Assembly (NCBI GenBank): GCA_030537695.1
Contig: JAUNVJ010000012.1
Location: forward strand, 1 to 29,274
Direction of reading: 5' to 3'
Origin: Tissierellia bacterium
GTDB taxonomy: Bacteria; Bacillota_A; Clostridia; Tissierellales; Peptoniphilaceae
Length of the DNA stretch: 29,274 bases
The notes below the pieces were generated by a model that was given only the letters and a program-made list of their open reading frames with translations, had not been told where the DNA came from and made no database searches. A program made the position numbers and the translations under genes. This document shows positions 24,743 through 29,274 of this stretch, piece by piece (positions within the stretch are counted from its first letter, which is position 1; each line of letters starts with the position of its first letter).

Positions 24743-25402
24743 ATGATAAGTGAAACGATGAGAATTGAAGAAATTGTTAAATTAAATCCAAGTACTACTG
24801 AATTATTTACGGATACGGGAATTGATTTTTGTTGTGGCGGCCACAGAGTTTTAGTCGATGTATTAGAAGAAAAAAATTTAGATGTGGATAGTTTTATGGA
24901 CCTACTACACAAGTCGATGGTAGAAAAAGACGAAAGGGATTGGAAAAAAGCCATTGATATGAAAGCTGATGAGCTGATTCCCTATATTGTAGAAAAGTTT
25001 CACAGAAAAGAAGAAGAGCTTATCGAAAAAACCGACAATTATTTGAACAAGATTTTAAAAGTGCATTACTCTTCTCACGGGGAGGAATTATCAAAAATAT
25101 ATAATATCTTTCTTAAACTAAAAGGAGAACTTAGTGCCCATTTTGCAAAGGAAGAAAAAGAAGTTTTTCCAGTGTTTTTGGAAGGCGATAAAAATAGAAT
25201 CAAAGAATTAGAAGATGAACATGATGCTGCAGGAGATTTGCTTAAAGAACTGGAAGAATTGACAAATGGTTTTGTTGCACCGGAAGACGGTTGTATGACC
25301 TATCGTTTGGCTTTTCAAACATTAAAAGATTTAGTTGACGATGTTCATATTCATATCTTTTTAGAAAACTCAGTACTTTTCCAAAAGGAGGCCATAGCAT
25401 GA
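24743..25402 (+). CDS. Iron-sulfur cluster repair di-iron protein, RIC/ScdA/YtfE
   Basis: A 219-residue cytosolic di-iron protein that repairs iron-sulfur clusters damaged by NO or H2O2. The N-terminal ScdA_N domain carries the conserved TGIDFCCGGHRVL at residues 25-37 (Cys30, Cys31). The hemerythrin-like four-helix bundle (about 75-215) has His/Glu iron ligands in KFHRKEEEL, VHYSSHGEE, LSAHFAKEEKEVF, LEDEHDAAG and VHIHIFLENSVLF. The length matches the family. The ATG has CAGGAGG 8 bases upstream. It overlaps fprA by the ATGA motif, so the pair is translationally coupled; this puts repair next to NO/O2 removal in one operon. Confidence 0.93.
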   Translation: MISETMRIEEIVKLNPSTTELFTDTGIDFCCGGHRVLVDVLEEKNLDVDSFMDLLHKSMVEKDERDWKKAIDMKADELIPYIVEKFHRKEEELIEKTDNYLNKILKVHYSSHGEELSKIYNIFLKLKGELSAHFAKEEKEVFPVFLEGDKNRIKELEDEHDAAGDLLKELEELTNGFVAPEDGCMTYRLAFQTLKDLVDDVHIHIFLENSVLFQKEAIA

Positions 25403-26583
25403 AGAAGAATATAAAGAATAATGTTAGTTGGATTGGCTATATCGATTGGAATCTCGATAATTTTCATGGAGACGATTACAGTATTATAAACGGTTCCAGT
25501 CAAAACGCTTATTTAATTGAAGAGGAAAAGACAGTCTTGATAGACACTGTTTGGGATCCTCATGGAGAAGAATTTCTTGAAAATTTAAAAAATGAGATTG
25601 ATTTGAAAAAAATAGATTACATTGTTGCCAATCATGGTGAACCGGATCATTCTGGTGTTTTGCCTTTGATTATGAAGGAAATTCCCGACACTCCCATCTA
25701 TTGTACAGCCAATGGTGTAAAAAGTCTCAAAGGACAGTATCACGAAGATTGGAATTTTAAAGTTGTAAAAACCGGAGATACTCTCGATATTGGAAATGGA
25801 AAACAGCTTATCTTTATTGAGATGAGAATGCTCCATTGGCCCGACAGCATGGCAACTTATTTGACAAAGGACAATATTCTATTTTCAAATGATGCCTTTG
25901 GCCAGCATATTGCTGTTGCAGAATTGTTTAACGACAAGGCTGACAAATGTCTATTGGATAAAGAAGCGATGAAATATTTTGCAAATATCTTAACTCCTTT
26001 TTCAACATTTGTAACGAAAAAACTTAAAGAAATCCAGGATTTTGATTTGCCCATTGACATGATTGCCCCAAGTCATGGTGTCATTTGGAGAGAAAATCCC
26101 GGTCAAATCATTGAAAAGTATGCAAAATGGGCCGATGCTTACCAAGAGGATCAAATAACGATAGCTTATGATTCGATGTGGGGCGGTACAGAAAAATTGG
26201 CATTTGCAATCGCCAAAGAAATTGGAAAATTGTCCCCTCAGACGACTGTTAAAATATTTAACATTGCTAAAAAGGACAAAAATGAAATTATGACCGAAAT
26301 CTTTAAATCAAAAGCCATTGCAGTAGGTTCTCCAACAGTAGGCAATAATGTTTTATCCCATGTTTCAGGTTGGCTTGCCTTTTTAAAATCATTAAAATTT
26401 AAACAGAAAAAAGGAGCTGCTTTCGGTTGCTATGGCTGGTCCGGCGAAAGTGTAAAAGTCATTGAAAATTGGTTAAAAGAAAGTGGTTTTGAAGTCATCG
26501 AATCGTCCTTGCGAGTGAATTGGAATCCGACAGATGACGATTTACAACAAGCAAGGGAAATTGCCAAGGGATTATTGGAGTAA
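25399..26583 (+). CDS. fprA: Flavodiiron protein FprA (NO/O2 reductase)
   Basis: A 394-residue class A flavodiiron protein that reduces O2 to water and/or NO to N2O. The beta-lactamase-like domain (1-250) holds the complete di-iron site: HGEPDHSG with His79, Glu81, Asp83 and His84, then His146 in MLHWPDS, Asp165 in SNDAFGQH and His226 in PSHGVIW. The flavodoxin domain (about 254-394) starts IAYDSMWGGTEKLA, the FMN phosphate loop. There is no fused rubredoxin, so electrons come from a separate rubredoxin or flavoprotein not seen here. A GGAGG site lies inside the end of ric, 8 bases before the ATG. Confidence 0.96.
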   Translation: MKKNIKNNVSWIGYIDWNLDNFHGDDYSIINGSSQNAYLIEEEKTVLIDTVWDPHGEEFLENLKNEIDLKKIDYIVANHGEPDHSGVLPLIMKEIPDTPIYCTANGVKSLKGQYHEDWNFKVVKTGDTLDIGNGKQLIFIEMRMLHWPDSMATYLTKDNILFSNDAFGQHIAVAELFNDKADKCLLDKEAMKYFANILTPFSTFVTKKLKEIQDFDLPIDMIAPSHGVIWRENPGQIIEKYAKWADAYQEDQITIAYDSMWGGTEKLAFAIAKEIGKLSPQTTVKIFNIAKKDKNEIMTEIFKSKAIAVGSPTVGNNVLSHVSGWLAFLKSLKFKQKKGAAFGCYGWSGESVKVIENWLKESGFEVIESSLRVNWNPTDDDLQQAREIAKGLLE

Positions 26584-26587
26584 AAGT

Positions 26588-27760
26588 ATGGAAAATCAAG
26601 AGAGAGCAAAAGTTTTAAAGTCGATATTGGAACAATTACATGCCGGCAAGTCTGTAGAAGAAGTAAAGGATGAATTTTTACAAAGTTTTGGAGACGTTTC
26701 AGCTGCAGAAATTGCCGAAGCGGAACGTCAATTGATCAAAGAAGGTCTTCCCGTGGAAGAAATTCAAAATCTATGCGATGTCCATGCCAGTGTCTTTGAA
26801 GATCGTATTGTTGAAGAATCCAATGACCGAGAAGACGGCCATCCCTTAATGATCTTTCAACAAGAAAACAAAGGATTAGAAAAATTTTTAGACGGAGAGT
26901 TCCAAAGAGCAAAGGCCGAGTATTTTGACGAAAATAAAAAGGAACGTCTGTCGGAAGCTTTAAATAGGCTATCAAAGATTGATCGTCATTACAGTCGGAA
27001 AGAAAATTTATTTTTCCCATATTTGGAAATGAATAATATTACTGCCCCTCCGAAAGTAATGTGGGGTGTAGATGACGAAATTCGAGGGCATATAAAAAGT
27101 TCAATAGAATCTCTAGATGAAGGAAATTTAGACCTTGAACAATTAAAATTGGCGGAAGAAAAAGTTCGCAGCATGATTACAAAAGAAAATGAAATTTTAA
27201 TTCCTCTTTTAATTCACAATATGGACGAAGAAGATTGGAAGGTAGTGGCAAAAGAAAGTCGGCAAATCGGCTATGCCTTTGCCGAAGATATTGAAGGTGC
27301 AAGTCCATCTGATGCTGTAGCTTGGCTCAAAGATGAGGACGAAAGTGTCGAGATTACTGATCAAGGTAAAATCAAGTTACCAAGTGGTTTTTTTGAAGGC
27401 AAGGAATTGGAAATGCTATTAAATACTTTGCCTTCAGATATCACTTTTGTAGGTGCTGACGGAAAGGTTCACTATTTTAGTGAAGGTAAAGAGAGGGTAT
27501 TCCCTAGAACTAGAACGATTATTGGAAGAAAAGTAGAAGATTGCCATCCTCCAAAGAGCTTGGATGCGGTAGAAAGACTGATAGAAGCTTTTAAATCCGG
27601 AGAAAAAGACGAAGAATATTTTTGGCTTCAAAGAGGGGGTAAATTTATATTAATCCGATACTATGCCGTAAGAGATGAAGCCGATAATTATATGGGCGTC
27701 TTGGAAGTTACGGAAGAAATTTCAGAGCTTCGCAAACTTGAAGGTGAAAAGACATTATAA
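26588..27760 (+). CDS. DUF438-hemerythrin-PAS protein
   Basis: A 390-residue soluble protein of three modules. An N-terminal DUF438 domain (about 5-75) is followed by a hemerythrin HHE bundle (about 75-235) with iron ligands in DGHPLMIFQQE, IDRHYSRKENLFFPYLE, IRGHIKSS and ITKENEILIPLL. Last is a PAS domain (about 285-385: LPSDITFVGADGKVHYFS, then RTIIGRKVEDCHPP). Such proteins occur with RIC and flavodiiron genes in Clostridia and are thought to sense or scavenge NO or O2; the signal output is not known. The ATG at 26588 has GGAG 8 bases upstream; an in-frame ATG at 26534 lies inside fprA and is rejected. It is the last gene of the operon. Confidence 0.9.
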   Translation: MENQERAKVLKSILEQLHAGKSVEEVKDEFLQSFGDVSAAEIAEAERQLIKEGLPVEEIQNLCDVHASVFEDRIVEESNDREDGHPLMIFQQENKGLEKFLDGEFQRAKAEYFDENKKERLSEALNRLSKIDRHYSRKENLFFPYLEMNNITAPPKVMWGVDDEIRGHIKSSIESLDEGNLDLEQLKLAEEKVRSMITKENEILIPLLIHNMDEEDWKVVAKESRQIGYAFAEDIEGASPSDAVAWLKDEDESVEITDQGKIKLPSGFFEGKELEMLLNTLPSDITFVGADGKVHYFSEGKERVFPRTRTIIGRKVEDCHPPKSLDAVERLIEAFKSGEKDEEYFWLQRGGKFILIRYYAVRDEADNYMGVLEVTEEISELRKLEGEKTL

Positions 27761-27787
27761 GTTTATAGCCATTCATGTGAAAAGGAA

Positions 27788-27825
27788 GAAAGTTTATAAG
27801 CCTACAGCTTGTAAACTTTCTTTTT
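27788..27825 (+). terminator. Terminator of the ric-fprA-DUF438 operon
   Basis: A 14-bp stem GAAAGTTTATAAGC / GCTTGTAAACTTTC with one wobble and loop CTACA is followed by TTTTT. Confidence 0.9.
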
Positions 27826-27829
27826 AATT

Positions 27830-28570
27830 CTAGTTATTCTTATCAAAGAAATCGGTAAATTCTTTAAACATCTCTATCCTTTCCTACCCTCCCCGATTAA
27901 TTTTTTAGTCCGTCAAATAATTTTTACCACCTTTCATACATCTGTGAATTCGCTACATATATTAAAGATACAAGTCCTCAAAAATCCTCTAAAATTTGAT
28001 TTGAATATCTCAAGCCCCTTATTATTCATAGAATGAACTACAATTGTTTTATATCTCAACTTTATAAAAATCCCATGCATCGATGAAAGTTATATATTCC
28101 ACCCTCTACTTCATAAAATGTATCGGATTTACATGGAATTATCATTGAATAGATGGAAGGGACAATCCTTCATTTGAAGATGAGCTCCATTAAAATTACA
28201 ATTTTTAGGCAATTGAGATCGAAGTATTCTCCCACAAATCTTTCCGTCGACTTTTTAAAGAACATGGAAAGAACATGGATGATACCTTCATATAAAATGG
28301 AAAAAAATTTCATTTTTAAGCTTTACTTTATATATAAAAATCTATATTATAAAATTAATAAAGTACCATGGCTAAGGGCAAAAACTGATGCAAAAAGTAT
28401 CGACATGAGTCTGTATCCAAAGTTGTGGGAGAAATTATAATCAAAATATGGTCATGATAAATGAACAAAGCTTGGAGTGAAAGAAAGAGTCAGGGTCAGC
28501 CACGATATCATAAATCTCAATAGTATGAATCATTTTGCAAGGGATATTGTAATGGATCCGTTAAAAGTTA
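27830..28570. other. Degraded or non-coding stretch
   Basis: No convincing gene. A frame at 28153-28440 is open but lacks a ribosome site and any known family. Past its stop at 28438, same-frame stops continue near 28460, then LGVKERVRVSHDIINLNSMN continues open for about 50 codons, so it looks like an eroded plus-strand gene. On the minus strand a 13-codon frame (MFKEFTDFFDKNN) at 27832-27873 has a ribosome site but is too short to support. Confidence 0.35.
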
Positions 28571-28583
28571 AAAATGGGACTGA

Positions 28584-28811
28584 AAATTTAGACATGGTAT
28601 CGTTAGATTATGGGATCATTGGTTAAAGGGAAAATTCCAGAATCTATTCACAAGGGTTGAAGATATCCCATGGAAATTTTTTCCCGAAGCATGGTATATC
28701 CATTCCAAAAGTCCTAATTTTGAATTTCCATAAAGAGGAAGGCAAATTGTCAAGTCCTTGATTGAAATTATGGATTCCTGTTATGAAATCGTCCATATCC
28801 CCATATTATAA
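28584..28811 (+). pseudogene. Remnant of an unrecognised plus-strand gene
   Basis: A frame of 49 codons (RHGIVRLWDHWLKGKF, then VEDIPWKFFPEAWYIHSKSP) is broken by a TAA at 28731 and continues as RGRQIVKSLIEIMDSCYEI to a stop near 28811. Codon makeup looks coding. LWDHWLKG recalls the C-terminal motif of CocE-like hydrolases, but that is too little for a call. No start or ribosome site is present. Confidence 0.3.
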
Positions 28812-29001
28812 TTTTAGAATAGAGTATTTCACTTAATACCTGATGATGAGATACCTCTTCCCTATTCTCATTTAACAATGAATTCTATTTTTCATATTAT
28901 GACGAAGACGATATTCTAATAAAATTTAAAGGATGGGATCTATTTCATAAATTTTTGATCCAAAACGAATGCTTTCTTAGGCAAAAGATTGGAGATGCAT
29001 T

Positions 29002-29274
29002 ATGATTATTAAAGAATACGCCATGGAACATAAAAAGAAATTATTGTTTTTACCAGGTGCTTTTTCCCATGATTCCTGGTATTCGCCGTGTATAAATTTA
29101 TTAAGCAAAAAATGGCATACTTTTGTTGTTATTTATGACGGATACCATGAGCCTTATGAAAAATCCTTTGTCAGCGTGGAGGATACTGCCAAAGAGATTG
29201 TAAACTTTTTTCAAAGGAAAGATATTCATGGATTTGATATGGTTTATGGACTTTCCATGGGTGGAGCTATTGCA
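29002..29274 (+). CDS. Alpha/beta hydrolase, 5' part only (runs off the window)
   Basis: The first 91 residues of an alpha/beta hydrolase cut by the window end. It starts at ATG with GGAG 7 bases upstream. An N-terminal strand KKLLFLPGAFSHDSWYSPCI carries the oxyanion-like PGAFS loop, and the nucleophile elbow GLSMGG appears near residues 85-90 with the catalytic Ser. The Asp and His of the triad must lie past the window. Such enzymes include esterases, thioesterases and C-C hydrolases; the substrate cannot be given. Preceding DNA is degraded, so it is probably first in its transcript; no clear promoter was found. Confidence 0.8.
   Translation, partial: MIIKEYAMEHKKKLLFLPGAFSHDSWYSPCINLLSKKWHTFVVIYDGYHEPYEKSFVSVEDTAKEIVNFFQRKDIHGFDMVYGLSMGGAIA

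Noticed and set aside
27832..27873. 13-codon minus-strand frame MFKEFTDFFDKNN with a ribosome site
   Set aside because: It looks faintly like the start of MscL but ends at once. It is too short to call as a gene.
1..29274. CRISPR arrays, tRNA/rRNA genes, transposases and att-type direct repeats
   Set aside because: I looked for regular repeats, tRNA TTCGA-type loops and transposase motifs on both strands and saw none that hold up by eye.

Overview
The window is about 29 kb of low-GC DNA. It has strong AGGAGG-type ribosome binding sites, frequent TTG starts, extended -10 (TGnTATAAT) promoters and many intrinsic terminators. It looks like the chromosome of an anaerobic Bacillota. The gene set (NhaC, YfcC, M20 and M29 peptidases, a 2-hydroxyacid dehydrogenase and a flavodiiron/RIC stress operon) suits an amino-acid-fermenting Tissierellia or Peptoniphilaceae-like organism, but no rRNA or other taxonomic marker is present, so this is inference.

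Region 1 (1-12.1 kb) holds peptide, amino-acid and housekeeping genes. A YfcC-type carrier and an M20 amidohydrolase form a minus-strand pair, divergent from an L-2-hydroxyacid dehydrogenase, with a 30-bp palindrome between them. Next come a membrane zinc-ribbon protein, apt, nhaC, a dinB-thioesterase pair, an HAD-IB hydrolase, a thiW gene behind a TPP riboswitch and terminator, and a sodium:solute symporter overlapping an M29 aminopeptidase gene.

Region 2 (12.1-16.7 kb) holds secA and guaA, divergently transcribed.

Region 3 (16.7-21.9 kb) starts with about 0.55 kb of apparently non-functional DNA. A compact run of five genes follows: response regulator, histidine kinase, ABC ATPase and two ABC-2-like permeases. 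This is the layout of self-regulated peptide or antibiotic export and immunity modules; the substrate is unknown.

Region 4 (21.6-24.0 kb) is a decaying accessory patch. It carries a strong promoter-like site, unrecognised coding remnants, a broken N6-adenine DNA methylase gene (two in-frame stops, frameshifts, an internal deletion and loss of the catalytic C-terminus) and an intact CPBP-like membrane protein.

Region 5 (24.0-27.8 kb) is a nitrosative/oxygen-stress cluster. It has a CRP/FNR regulator, RIC (ScdA/YtfE) di-iron repair protein, flavodiiron NO/O2 reductase and a DUF438-hemerythrin-PAS protein, ending in a strong terminator. A CRP-like site sits at about -41.5 of the ric promoter, matching the RETVSR recognition helix of the regulator next door.

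Region 6 (27.8-29.3 kb) is mostly degraded DNA. It ends in the start of an alpha/beta hydrolase gene that runs off the window.

I found no CRISPR array, tRNA, rRNA or intact insertion sequence. I found no clearly new system; the best leads are the stress regulon with its candidate operator, the sensor-ABC module and the yfcC/dehydrogenase palindrome.
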